DNA of 64,000 nucleotides, taken from NCBI RefSeq assembly GCF_030272615.1, contig NC_081406.1:217754997-217818996 (forward strand). Reading direction: 5' to 3'. This document shows positions 1 through 11,590 of the stretch, piece after piece; positions within the stretch are counted from its first letter, which is position 1; every line of letters begins with the position of its first letter. Position numbers and translations under genes: made by a program. Source of the stretch: Cryptomeria japonica (Eukaryota > Streptophyta > Pinopsida > Cupressales > Cupressaceae). The notes beneath the pieces were generated by a model, which was not told where the DNA came from, did not search any database, and saw nothing but the letters and a program-made list of their open reading frames with translations.

Positions 1-1511
1 ACAATACATATTGCATTCATTATATCAGGTCTTGTTTGTGTCAAATATAGTAAACCTCCAATCATAGATTTATATCTTGTCGGATTAACAGGAATTGAAT
101 CATCCTTCAATGTCAATTTATCAGTTGTAGTCATAGGAGTACTTACCGGTTTGGAATTTTCCATACCGAATTTCTTCAGTAGTTCATTCAAGTACTTTGT
201 TTGACATATAAATATACCTTTATTAGTCTATGAAATCTGCAATCCTAAAAAGAATTTTATCTCCCCAATCATAGACATTTTAAATTCTTCCTGCATCTTA
301 TTAGCAGAGTCTTTACATAATCCATTTTCTCCTCAAAAAATGATATCATCAACAAAAACTTCAATAACCAAGATGTCATCATTAGTCACTTTGAAATTTA
401 AGTTGTTGTCAACATTACCTTTAGTGTAACCAAGCTTAAAAATATATTTGTCTAATCTAGCATACCAAGCTCTAGGATCTTGCTTCAATCCATACAAGGC
501 TTTCCTTAATCTGCAAACCATATCTTTATCATTTGTCAATGAAAATACATCAGGTTGTTCAGTGTAAACTTCCTCTTCAAGATCACCATTCAAAAATGTA
601 CATTTTACATCCATTTGATATACTTTATAGTTCTTGTGAGTTGCAAATGCTAGAAATAATCTGACTGCCTCAATTCTAGCTATCGGTGCAAAGGTTTCAT
701 TATAATCAATTCCCTCTTTCTGTGAATATCCTTTACACACTAATCTTGCTTTGTTTATGATTACCTTACCATATTTATTAAGTTTATTTCTGAATACCCA
801 TTTAGTTCCAATTACATTTTTGTCTTTATGCTGGGGAACCAATGTCCATGTATTGTTCTTTTCAATTTGTTCTAATTCATCTTCCATAGCTTTAATCCAA
901 TGATTATCTTCACATGCCTCAATAACAGATGTTGGTTCAATTTGAGAAATTAAACATACCTCTTCATTTTCCAGTCTTCCTATTGTCATAACATCTTGAT
1001 ACTTGTTCCCAATTATCTAACTTTCAAAGTGATTCAGTCTCACATACCTAGGTGTGTTCACTTGCTACTGTTCTTTAGTCACTATGGAATTCTCTGATGA
1101 TGCCAATGTGACTGGATCTACATTCTGTACCGGTGCACTCATAGTAGGTTCATTTATGATCATCCCAATTGCCAGTTCAGATTCTATAGATCTTGAATTA
1201 CCTCTAAGCTATTCATCTATTTTAACATTTTCACTCTCAATGATTTTCTCCAATCTTTTATTAAAACATCTATATGCCTTTCTCTTAGATGAATAACCAA
1301 GAAATATTCCTTCATCACTTATAGGATCAAATTTACCAATATACTTATCTCTCCTAATATAGCATTTGCTTCCAAATATTTTTAAATATTTAAGAGCAGG
1401 AGTATTAACAAACCATAGTTAATAAGGGGTCTTACCAGTTTCACCTTTGATGTGAACTCTGTTAAAATTATAAACCGTTGTATTCATTGCTTCTCTCTAG
1501 TACACATGAAA
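1..1511 (-). pseudogene. R1 pol, 3' half: integrase C-terminus and reverse transcriptase
   Basis: Reads on the minus strand from about 1511 down to the window edge. The integrase end shows SKCYIRRD and FDPISDEGIFLGYSS, typical of copia. RT starts near 920 ([20 protein letters not shown]), continues through [20 protein letters not shown] and ALYGLKQ, and has the catalytic motif as FVDDIIF near 340, where a stop closes the longest frame (333-989). Homology resumes left of 332 with [15 protein letters not shown] and ends at [11 protein letters not shown]. The product would copy element RNA into DNA in virus-like particles. Stops, for example near 1180 and 1060, mean no full protein can be made. 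Confidence 0.88.
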
Positions 1512-1545
1512 GAGTATTAACAAACCATAGTTAATAAGGGGTCTT
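1400..1545. repeat. 34-bp direct repeat at an integrase deletion junction
   Basis: The 34 bp at 1400-1433 recur at 1512-1545, 112 bp away. The first copy is in its normal integrase context. The second joins sequence equivalent to R4 position about 18485 to sequence equivalent to about 19027, so roughly 540 bp holding most of the integrase catalytic core is missing. The second copy therefore looks like filler copied from nearby during repair of the break. Confidence 0.75.
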
Positions 1546-3053
1546 TTATGCCATAACCAACTTTCATCAATATATGCAATCAAGCATTTCTTTTCATTGT
1601 TATTTAAATGAAAGATATTACCTCCAGTGTGATTACCGGTTGCAATCTCCAAACCAATTCTATTCATGATTTTTCATTTACCATTCTTGAACTGTAACTG
1701 AAATCCCTTTTCAACTAATTGACCAACACTTAAAAGATTATGCTTCAAACCTTCAACATAATAAATATTGTAAGTATTGTGCTTACCATCAAAAGATATA
1801 GTGTCTTTTCCTTTGATCAAACAAGCTTTATCATCCTTAAATCTTACTAGACCTCTATTATATTCCTGAAAAGATAACAATTTACTTATATCACCAGTCA
1901 TATGATGTGAACATCTGAAATATATAATCCATTCATCTTTTTCTTCAATTATAGCTACCAGGGCCTGCTCTACCAGTGGAACAGTAGGTGCTAGTTGATA
2001 TTCTTTTATTGCAACAAAATACCATCCATTGTCTATCGGTTCTTCATCAGAATCATCGGTAACTTCTTCATCAACATAGTAACATGATTTGTCTCTATTC
2101 TTCTTAAATTTGTATCTCTGATATTCAGGGTTAGGTTTATATGTCCTTTTAGCTTCTTCTCTCAATCTTGCATGTCTATTAGGACATCTAGATGCCATAT
2201 GACAAACTTTCTTGTAGTTAAAACATTTAAATGGTGCTTTACCTTCATACTTACTTCCAATAGGACCTTTAGGCATTTTCCTTGCAAATAGTGCTTCAAG
2301 TTCTTCCAATTCTTCATTTTCCTTTCTGATATCTTCAAGTTCTCTTGCATAAAGTGCTTTCCAATCAGATTTGTTAGATGATGATGATGATGTTGTAGAT
2401 GATGATGCTTTGAAGGCTAAATTTGTCTTAATTGTAGCAATAGGACCAAATTCCTCAAGCTCAAATGCTGAAAGTTTTCCCACCAAGGTATCTCTAGATA
2501 TTGATGTATTAGGCATTGTTCTCAACTCATTAATAGCAATTACTTTCATTTTGTATGCCGGTGGCAATTCTCTCAAAACTTTAGAAACAATTTCATCTTC
2601 ACTCAAGGATCCTCCACAACATTGTATTCCCAAAACAATTTCATTAACCCTTTCCATAAAAGCAAAAATTCTTTCATCTTCTTCCATTTTTAGATTTTCA
2701 TACCTGACCCGAAAGCATTCCAGTTTTGCAATTTTGACACTGGTATCTCCTTCATTCAATGTCTCTAATTTATCCCAAATAGATTTAGCAGTAAATCGGT
2801 CTGATAATCCAATGATCTGTTGATCTAACAAGGCGCTCAAGAGTGATTATCTTGCTTTGCAATCATTCTCTTGATCCTTACCCAATGTTGGTAGATTAGT
2901 TTGATTTGGTGTAGGACCAACATAGCCATTCTTTGTAACATCCCATATGTCTCTTCCAATGCAATTCAAATGTGTCTCCATTCTGATCTTCCATATACCA
3001 TAGTTAGTTCCATCAAGTTTCAGAATATCCTTCCTAAAAAAGTTTGTTGTCAT
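1546..3053 (-). pseudogene. R1 gag, protease and pre-integrase
   Basis: The start is ATG at 3053, matching the gag starts of R5, R6 and R7 (about 60 nt after the LTR). The N-terminal part has DGTNYGIWKIRMETHL, the UBN2-type copia gag fold. A stop at 2847-2849 breaks the frame, which continues to 1674. A Ser run near codon 210 is followed by a charged helix and one CCHC knuckle that is damaged: it reads CFNYKKVCHMASRC, so the second Cys is Tyr and the Gly before His is Cys. The protease motif reads IYFRCSHHM where relatives have IDSGCSHHM, so the catalytic Asp is lost. The pre-integrase part ends with LKHNLLSVGQLVEKGFQLQF. Confidence 0.88.
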
Positions 3054-3096
3054 AGAATCTCCTCAAGTTGTTAAACTTCTGCAAAATGAGGATTAT

Positions 3097-3107
3097 CTCT
3101 GATACCA
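3097..3107 (-). other. R1 primer binding site (initiator tRNA-Met type)
   Basis: The minus strand reads TGGTATCAGAG two bases inside the LTR edge. This matches the complement of the 3' end of plant initiator tRNA-Met, the usual primer of copia elements. Confidence 0.85.
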
Positions 3108-3109
3108 AT

Positions 3110-4203
3110 TGTTAGGACTTGTAGGCAACTGAGAGAGGGGGGGGGGGGGGGGGGGGTTGAATCGGTTGTCACTTAATTTCAACCCAAATATAACTTAATC
3201 AAACTTGATACATAATATTAGTAAACCAAACTTAATGTCGGTTGACAGATTAGCAATCAATATTAATACCGGTGAAACTCAATACATAAAACATAAAGAG
3301 AAACACAATCCACAACACATAACACAGATATTTGTACATGGAAACCCTGTAAGGGGAAAAACCATGGTGGGAAACCTTACCCACAATCAGATGATACTAC
3401 TGCAGATAATATGTATATACAAATGGGGTATGCACATGCAGAAAGGCCAACTGCCTAGAGCTCACTGCTCAATCATAAAATAGGAGTCACACTGACAACA
3501 ATTGGATGGTTAAATCCAATGATAATATACTACTCAAAGTAGCATATACAATGTTGGATTCCATATTAGTTAAGCTCTGATAATCACCTTCAAACCTTCC
3601 TTGAACCTTCTCTATGGTCTTCTCATATAATCTTCAATATTTACACATACCATGTTACAATACCATAACCTTACTTACAATAATCTTCTCTATCCCTATC
3701 TCACAAATGAGATCTTACATATATACCAAAACCTAAGACTAAATTTGTAGGTCAGCTTACCAAGAATATTACAATTAAACCAGTTACAAATAAGTCAAGA
3801 TGCGATGCATCATGTCGGCTCAATACATTTACAACAATATCCAATTTATTAAATCATCTCCATAATGTGTTGTGCTGATCTGGAATAGATAATGCATGAC
3901 GGTCCATAACCTAGACCAATTTTCCGGTAACAACAAATATGTCAACCCGATTAGACCAATAACCAAAACCAAGTGTCCAAACCATGTCTTCGACATAACC
4001 AAGTGATCTCTAGATGATAACAAGTCATCCTTAGTGCTGGTGTACAATAGAAACTAAAGGTGAATGATATATCCCTGACTGTGCATAGGTCACTGAACTT
4101 GTCAGTGAACATAATGTGCCGGTTCAACATAACCAAAGATCTCCAGAAGGATAAGTGTTGACATCAATGACAAAACAAATGCAACACATCCATAATACCA
4201 ATA
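3110..4203 (-). mobile_element. R1 5' LTR
   Basis: About 1.09 kb. On the minus strand the inner end is CCTAACA next to the primer site. The outer end is TATTGGTATTATGGATG, where the expected TGTTGG is mutated. Like the R6 and R7 LTRs it holds, near its end, the GTGGTTTTTCCCC...GGGTTTCCATG block and a C-tract, here expanded to 20 (3137-3156). A TATATAT stretch (3719-3725, minus) lies where the family TATA box sits. Two short minus frames (3829-4136) are not genes. Confidence 0.85.
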
Positions 4204-5159
4204 GGATGACGGGGGAGATCCCTTTATTCTATGTTTGTGATCCTACATGGCCATTTTATTTTCCTTTTTCACCATGCGAGATAGTGGGGGAAGTAAATTA
4301 GCTCCACTTGTTATCCCATGAGACCCTCTACATTATCCGTTTAACTACACGGGGTGGCAAGGAAAAGGATTTTCCCTATCACTATCTTACAATCCTATCA
4401 ACCATGCCACATTTGGAAAACACAATTTATCTTGTGGGGTGATCGGGAAAAGCCTTCCACTAACTTTGACTATCTTCATTTCACAGCGCGAGATGGCAGG
4501 GAAGATATTTTCTTCCCCTGTTATCCCACGGAAGCCTTTTGGTCTTCTATATTCACTTGTGGGGTAATAGGGAAGGAGAAACCTTCTTTACCCCACTATC
4601 CTACAAGCATTTGTTCCTTTTTCTTCTGACCACATGAGGTGAAGAAAGAACAAACTCTCCTTCTTCCCCGCTATCCCATGGAGCCTTTCTGGTCTCTGCT
4701 TTCACTATGGCAAATAGAGTGCGACTAACATGATGCTAGCCATGATAACTTATTAGGTTAGATCTATATGGCTAAAGTTAACACAAAAATAATCAACAGT
4801 CCCCAATAAAAGTAAGCTACCAATGTCATAGGGTAAGGAGCAACATAATAAGTTGAAGACAATGCTAAGGTACTACTTTTATATCAAGAAAAACCATAAG
4901 GTCAGTTTTAAGAGTATTACGATCTTTATCATATTGGTCTTAAACAAATTCATTAAAAGCTTTAAAATTTCCAAGAGAATGAGAATAGCTATGATGAAAG
5001 AAACAATACACATTACCATATTTCTTATTATAATTATTGATATATCTTATGAAGGGAAAAGTAACATTCTTATCATATTCAACCTATGAAATATTCTTGT
5101 AGCTATTTTTTATTGATTGTCAATATGGATAGGTATTGTCTCTTGAGATGTAGAGAAAA
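4204..5159. repeat. Gene-free stretch with a decayed ~150-210 bp direct repeat
   Basis: No credible gene. Three related blocks can be aligned by eye around 4309, 4519 and 4667, each with TTATCCCA or CTATCCCA followed by a GGAGCCTTT-like segment, and each preceded by a GCGAGAT or ATGAGGT segment. Spacings are about 210 and 148 bp. The blocks are richer in C than their surroundings. From 4740 to 5159 the sequence is AT-rich and I see no feature. Confidence 0.4.
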
Positions 5160-5996
5160 TTATACTATTGGAGGAAGAAGGATCGTTTTCTTGTGGTAAA
5201 ATAATTTGCAAGGAAGGAGGAAGATTTTTGATGAAGAAGAATTTTTAGATCGACGAGAGGTTCTATGTTTTGCAGGGTACTCCTTAAGAATTTGAACCTT
5301 AAGAAGATCATCTATATTCATTGATGAATTGGGATATCCTATTCCTTTTGTAGTAGATTGTGAGGGGCAATCTATAGGGAAATTGATTCCTTGTTCTTGT
5401 TTTCCATGTCCTTGTCCTCTATAGCCTTGTTTCAAAATAATACCATATCATACCTTATATGATGTTTTCAATCATGAAGGAGAAGGTCTTTCATTGATTT
5501 CTTTGAAATTTGTTGTGTAATAATATGTTAAACCACCAAAGGGATGAATAAATGAGGAAGGAATGTCTTTTATAGGAAGTTTCGCCTTTCTATCATCATA
5601 ATTACTATTTATATCTACTTTGTTATGTTGGGAAGGAGGATCCTCATCATCTAAGGCTTCATCTTTGCTCAATGTTATATTAGGAGATAGATAATGAAGA
5701 AAGTGCAAAACATCATATTGCCTAAAAATATATTGATGATCAAGATAATCTTTAGGAGAATAAGGAGGATATAGAGAGATTGATATACCAACATGTTTAC
5801 CATGCCCCACTTACACTAAAGTATCTTTATGAGAAAAAGATGGTGTCATGTTTCTCTTCAATACTTCATCTCCATTAGAGAAATCATTTATAGGAGTATT
5901 GATTATTTCATCATTAACATTAGATACCCTAGGAGAGGTACAAGTGTTAGCCTTTTCAATATTATCACTAGGATTATCATGAATATTGTCAATCAA
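5160..5996 (-). pseudogene. Broken gypsy-like polyprotein fragment with a G-patch-like motif
   Basis: One minus-strand frame of about 280 codons runs from 5996 to 5160, interrupted by stops at about 5811, 5472 and 5436. Before the last block it is acidic and polar. The last block has GYRGQGHGKQEQGI, then PI and TTKGIGYP, which resembles the glycine-rich G-patch segment found in polyproteins of some plant Ty3/gypsy elements. No protease, RT or integrase follows on the left. I infer an old gypsy remnant; a decayed host gene is possible. The family call is tentative. Confidence 0.42.
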
Positions 5997-7422
5997 ACCC
6001 TTATGAGATCTACATATTCTAGTGATTTTTTAAAAAATGTCATTATGTAATCAAATGAAATATGGATAAATGATTTATAAGTAAGAAGTATTGTTGAAAC
6101 CCTTATTATACAATATGTGAAGGTACTAGGAAAGAATGCAAGCAACATGAAATGGAAGAAGCTATTATCCAACACATGATTTTGATAAAAATAGCTGAAA
6201 ATTAATGTTATCACATGTGAAATAGAAAAACAATAAAATTTTGTAAGATCTATTATGAAAAATAAGATATGAAAATACCAAATTAGAAGTGTGCAAAAGT
6301 GTCTAGTTCACCAAAATGTAAGGTGGTGAAATTAGGGCTTCACCACTTAGGTTGATAAGGCCACTAACTTCACTTGGGACCAACCTTACATTAAGAAGGG
6401 AATTGAATTTGTTTGATCCAATCCTAAAAATGATTGAATATAGATTAAGTTAATCCTCCTTTTTTGAGTTGATACTAAATTTATATTAGGGTTAAATTGT
6501 AATGCTAGATCTAGAACAAATAATGAAAAATTGAGATAAAATAACAGATACATTTTTTTCTAGATATCATGAATAGATGTAAATTTATATTTGAGGATGG
6601 AAAATAGATCAAAACCTATGATAGAAAGTTCAAGAAAAATTATAGTGACCATAGGGGGACTATCTTGGTCCTTTGAATATCAGGGGTAGACAAACTTGAT
6701 AATTTTTAGAGCAAGATGATGAATAGTCTATCATTAGAAGCTGATCAGAAATTGTCAAGACCAAGGAAGATTGATCATCCTATTCCTCCACTTTTTATGC
6801 CATCTAAACTTGAGTCTAATTGTTGTCATCTACTCTATTAAATTCCTCACTCATAGCTCCTTAATCAATTTCCTACACTTAGAAAGAATAAAATAGGGTT
6901 GTTGATGGGGGTTTGCCTTAGGTCAAAATCCTATTTGAAGTTAACCATCAATTGAATTGAAATAGGTAATGTAAATTCTAAAGTAAATGTTGGATGATAT
7001 ACCTTATAGCTAGAATGATTGATTGAATTTAATGATGCAATTGTCTTTCAATGTGATCACAAGTATTGATGTGATAACATGACAACACATAAAAGACTCA
7101 AACATAAACATGTTTGCATGAGGATTGATATGATTTTCTCCATGATGCTTGAAGAATATGGTGGGATAAAATGTTATCTTGAACTGTTGAGAATGCTTGA
7201 TGATGACTACTTGTAATGATCTTAGTTATGCTAGGAATGCTACTTAGAGTCTTAGATCAAAATGAATAGGAAGAATTCTCTTATACAGGGTTCCCTAGAT
7301 AATTTACTAATTAGGCTAACCTCCAACAATTGCATTGAGGCACAGAGACCAAAAATAATCAGTGAGGGAGGGTACCATAAAACCTATTTGAAATAGGGCA
7401 TGTTTAAGGGGGACCAAAGTCT
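5997..7422. other. No gene seen
   Basis: AT-rich sequence with no frame of coding character and no LTR edge I can place. Short frames at 5829-6214 are low-complexity and unlike any neighbour. The stretch around 6300-6440 has two copies of a CACC/ACTT-rich phrase but nothing I can name. Confidence 0.4.
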
Positions 7423-8603
7423 TGTTGAACTCACATCTGAGAGGGAGGGTTGAATCGGCATAAACCAAAATTCCAGACCTTAAACTAATAATCAGCAACT
7501 TTATTGCAAATCAAAAACATTCATAAACAATCATTCACATCAATTGCACATGAATACCAAAATTTATAAGTGGAAAACCCAAACAGGGAAAAAATATAGT
7601 GAGTACTTGCCCACAAAAATATTCACAATGTATATCAAATTACAATAAAAATATCTCACTACTTCGAACTTGCAATCCAAGGCTAACTGCTCTTGGGACA
7701 AGATACAAATGAGGAATTGCAAACCTAAAGCTAACTACAATAGGGAAAGATACAGATTTACAACTTTTCGAAAAGGAACTATATGAGTAAAATCATCTCA
7801 ATATGCTAGCTACAGTCACTATTATAGCACAATCTCCAACCTTACTAAAATATCTAGACCACCAGATCTTCTAGATCACTACAACTACATCAACTGTCAC
7901 TTTTACACTACAATATCATCTAATACAACAACTCAAATCACATCGACATCCTTACATCAAGTTGCTTACACACTTATCACTGAAATTCTCATGCACACAT
8001 ACTGTACCACCAAATATCATGCGCACCAAAGTCTATATTCACATCTTCATCTATATATTTATTTTCAATAAATCATCACATATATATACCAACTCGGAAC
8101 AAAAAATCCTCACCAAGTCGGCCAAAAGAAATATTGTAACATGTATGCATATTTCCGACCCAAGATATACCACCGAACCAAAATATGAAACACATAGAAC
8201 ATAAACCAGACATAAACCAACATGCAACATGCAACATCAGACCAAAAGAATACTTCACACGCAATCATTGGACCAACAAATATATGATAAATATAACTCC
8301 AATATCAAATGCATGAACCAATTATATCACAAATAAAAGAATCGGAACCAAAACAAGAAACTTCTAGACCACACAAACAAAGCTTCCAACAGTCCTCACC
8401 ATAAAAAACAAGCTAACATCAATTGGAAAAACTGCCAACACAATTAGTCTACATCAAACCATAAAACCAATCATAGCAACCTCTGTTCAAAAGCATAACT
8501 ATAAATACTTCAACACAGTATCCAACTTAGCTAATGTCCAGACCTGAACAAATCTAGACCACACTATTTGACACAAATGACAACAAAGAATGCATATGTA
8601 ACA
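7423..8603 (-). mobile_element. R2 3' LTR
   Basis: About 1.18 kb. On the minus strand it starts TGTTACATATGC (8603) right after a purine tract and ends GTTCAACA (7423). The inner ~870 bp match the LTR of N3 (58850-59725) by eye, including AAACATTCATAAACAATCA-like and ACATAGAACATAAACCAGA blocks. The left flank lacks a primer site, so this is the 3' LTR of an element whose interior lies to the right. The C-tract near the LTR end is reduced to CCCTCCCTCTC. Confidence 0.72.
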
Positions 8604-8618
8604 ATCTCTACCTTTTTC
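8604..8618 (-). other. R2 polypurine tract
   Basis: The minus strand reads AAAAAGGTAGAGAT immediately before the LTR start TGTT. It holds the position of the AAAGGGGGAGAT tract of the other elements and would prime plus-strand DNA synthesis. Confidence 0.6.
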
Positions 8619-8830
8619 ATTGATGGAAAACAACCAAAAATGTTTTCATACACAACAAGTCTTTGAATAGAAACCAATAACAACTCCCCCTAGTAGCAAT
8701 GTCTCCAAAATGAATATAAAACATCCTTCAGTATATCTTTCTCCCCATTTGCCAGCAAAGACAAAGGTCAAAACAAAAGACATTATAAACATCAAAATCA
8801 TTCAGAATTACCCACCCAAATATCTTTTAA

Positions 8831-9285
8831 CTATTTCTTCAATCTGATTACCAAAGCATTCTAAGCATGAGTAGCAACATCTAGAATCCTACTCTAACAT
8901 TCATAGTTAATACACTTATTTACTACATAATCAAAAGAATTTATGTGTTTAGCATCCTTCTCTATGCTTTCTGCATCAACCAACATCTTTAAGTAGGAGA
9001 AAATTTGTAATTCAATGTCAGCTCTCAATTCTCCAAATATCCTTATGTACTCATCTCTTTGACTTCTTCTCAATGCTAACTAAGCATGCAATTCCCTAGC
9101 CTTATCTCTTTCCTTGACATAAACATCTTCATAGATTTTGCAAGTCTTAGCCATTTCCACTAACTGAGACTCAATTAGATCAATTTCATCCTTGAACTTG
9201 TTGGGACTCATTAAAATTGAGTCAAGTTTTGAGGCCCAATTCAAAATTTTGCTTTGCATTTCCAAATGAGTCAGTTTGAATGGCC
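8831..9285 (-). pseudogene. R2 coiled-coil C-terminal coding remnant (ORF2-like)
   Basis: A minus-strand frame from about 9285 to 8831 encodes a charged, helix-rich tail (LIESQLVEMAKTCKIYEDVY, then LRADIELQIFSYLKMLVDAE) with stops near 9078, 8890, 8866 and 8831. No copia RNase H precedes the 3' LTR here, where R3 to R7 would have it. A coiled-coil coding end just upstream of the polypurine tract is the arrangement of N2 ORF2, so I infer R2 belongs to, or resembles, the pol-less family. Sequence similarity to N2 is weak. The frame extending to 9361 crosses an apparent junction near 9285. Confidence 0.4.
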
Positions 9286-9399
9286 TAGTAGAGAGAGGGC
9301 AAAATGGAGCCGGTTGATTTTCAAGGGGTAAGGCTCGGGAGATGTGTCCTACACCTTTCATTTGGCCTATTCAGTGATGTGCAACTTTTAGAATTCAGT

Positions 9400-10360
9400 T
9401 TGGATAAGTTTACCAGGTACCCATTTCGAGGGGTGAGCTGAAAGTGCATTTTAGGCACAAATGCAGATTTTACTAAGTAGCCTATTTTGAGTGCTTATAT
9501 CTTTTGCCCTATTAATCTTCATGAATAATTTAAAAATTTATTGAATTGTATGTATAAATGTGAGTCAGCATGAAAATCTTCAAGTCTTTATGAATCCATT
9601 TGCTCAGTTTACCAAGCTCGAACTATTTGTAGTTTGTATGTTTTGACAAGTCCCTGTTTCAGCACCTAGTCGAGGTCCTATTTTGCATAAGTGTAAAAGT
9701 TGGCCTGGTGAATGTCATGACAAAATGTTTTTTTTGAGCTATTGTTGATACAAATGACAAGCTATGTTTCAAATTTCAAGCTCCTGCCAATCCGTTTGAT
9801 CAGTTTTCAAAAGGGTTTCTTAGGCCATCTGTTTCAGTGATCCGTACTTTTGTTGTCGCATTAGTTAAAGTAACCATTTTCATGAGCGCGCCATTTGTAC
9901 CCAGTCAGAATTTTGATCAAACTGAGAATTCAAATATTTAATATGTACTTCAAGGTACTTATGTTTCAAATTTGAGGTTCCACGGAGGTCGTTTGATATA
10001 TTTAAGAAAGGCATCATGTGTCGCCAGAACATTGACTTCATCAGGTCCACAATGTCAACAAAGCCAGTTGGTCATTTTTGAAAATTAATAGCTCTTCACT
10101 CAGTACTCGTCTTGGAAAACCGTTTGGTAGATTTCATCCTTGTATATCAAAGTACACGCCTGTCAGATGGCGAGGTCCAGAAAGGTGTTTTGATCGGTTT
10201 GAAAATTATGTCTTCGCGATTAAATGCGAAAATGTGGCACAAGTGCCTAAAAGTTGCGAAACTCAGTTTGATGATCCGAAAATGATGCCGATCATTTCCA
10301 GAGGTACGTTCAAGGTATCTAAGGCATTTCAGAGGTCAGTTGCATTAAAACGAAAAAAAA
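9400..10360. repeat. Degenerate ~190-bp tandem repeat
   Basis: Four related blocks occur around 9585, 9768, 9959 and 10110. The clearest pair shares TGTTTCAAATTT (9768 and 9959), followed within about 30 bp by CGTTTGAT. The other two keep a CCATTTGCTCAGTTT- or CCGTTTGGTAGATTT-like phrase. Spacing is about 180-190 bp, then 150. The plus frame at 10078-10365 is open by chance inside the last unit. Function unknown; it may be an old satellite. Confidence 0.4.
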
Positions 10361-11590
10361 TTTAGTCATACCCACTTTGGGGCCTGACCTGGCTCATGCC
10401 TCTGCCGTATTATTTTATTGGCGACTTTGTTCACTGAGAGATTTTCAGAATATCTAAATATGGATTGTAATCATGAGACATGTCATAATAAAGTTTTGAA
10501 TAAATGTGTAATTAACTAATCCGGCCATGCCCCTCCATTCACATTTCTCCAATATGAATTCAACAGGAACAACAATGAAAGTAAGCTGGATTAGTGCGGA
10601 TAATAGAACACAATATGTTCAATTATGAAATGATCAAACATACTGAATCCACAAAGGGAAATTAGAAGGTGTAGCCATTGTTTTTTTTGGCAAATTCCTT
10701 GGCATCTTAAGGAAAATTCCATGACTTCTCCAGCAGCCTCTCCACATGAAACATTGTTAGGCATAAACTCCAAGGTAAATTGCATTAGCAGCAAATGCTA
10801 TTGGCAAGTGAATGGCACGCCTCCTCCTCTCTGCTATGATGTGGATCCTCAAGCAACATGATGAAAGGCATTTAAAACCTCTTAATACAAATGCATTGGC
10901 ATTTGGTAAAGACTTGGAAAGGTTCCAAACAAATGAAAGTAGCAGTTGGAGCATGGAAATGGAGAGGGGCATCATTGAAAACAATAGAAAATGCAATCAA
11001 CAGCTTTAAAAACTTTAAACAATGGCATTATGGCAGGTGTGAAGCCCAAGCATAACCCCCCAGTGCAATGAAGGTAAAGGCAGCGTTTAAACTTCAACAA
11101 ATGAAGTCTCAGACCAAGTGTAAACAACAAATATGCATTGGCGGGTGTAAAGTTAATTTAAAATTTAAAATGTCTGCAAGCATATAGAAGCCAACAAAAA
11201 ACTTTCAAGCAATGTGTTTGGCAGCAATGAAACTTCTTCCAAATGCAAATTCCATAGTTCCTCCTTCCTGGCATGGAGTGGAGTTGAGAGGTTTTTTCTG
11301 CAAAAACATTTAAAATGTAATCTGCAGTCATTTTCCAGATCTACCATGGCAATGGAGAAAGGGGTTGAAGAAAGTTTAAAACTATTAAGCAATGCAATTG
11401 GTAGCCATAATCCCAATCTCCTTCCACGCAACAAGTAGAAAGGCATTAAAATCTTTCAAGTAAATGCATTGCTAGCCATGAAAACACTCAGAAATTGCTA
11501 AAAAATGCATTTCTAGGCTCAAACGCATTATCCCACATTGACTGGGTGCGGGCAAATTTTGATGTTTAAAACTAAATCTCCACTCATCTA
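10361..11590. repeat. Gene-free stretch with scattered AAATGCATTGGCA-like repeats
   Basis: At least seven related short phrases (AAATGCATTGGCA, AATATGCATTGGCG, AAGCAATGCAATTGG and variants) lie near 10771, 10886, 11015, 11129, 11206, 11388 and 11461, spaced about 75-180 bp. They look like the decayed core of a longer repeat. Frames are open on both strands over the same bases, so none is credible. Confidence 0.35.

Larger units (their letters stand above)
1..4203 (-). mobile_element. R1: Ty1/copia LTR retrotransposon, 3' part off the window
   Basis: Minus-strand copia element. In element order the window holds the 5' LTR (3110-4203), primer site (3097-3107), gag, protease, pre-integrase, the end of integrase and reverse transcriptase, which runs off the left edge. 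The RNase H end and 3' LTR are outside. The domain order gag-PR-IN-RT is that of Ty1/copia. The gag, pol and LTR resemble R4, R5, R6 and R7, so all five belong to one family. The copy is dead: premature stops, a lost protease Asp and a deletion through the integrase core. I did not find a convincing target duplication at the outer LTR edge, where the LTR tip is also mutated. Confidence 0.9.

Noticed and set aside
2371-2823. Plus-strand frame of 150 codons
   Set aside because: It is the complement of R1 gag; the minus strand carries the conserved gag motifs. The same applies to 1054-1296, 23903-24400, 22327-22605 and 28406-28702.
4853-5089. Plus frame rich in Ile, Lys and Phe
   Set aside because: Composition is what AT-rich DNA gives by chance; no motif or related copy in the window.
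7962-8264. Opposing short frames at 7962-8204 (plus) and 8076-8264 (minus)
   Set aside because: Both lie inside the R2 LTR and the matching N3 LTR does not keep them open.
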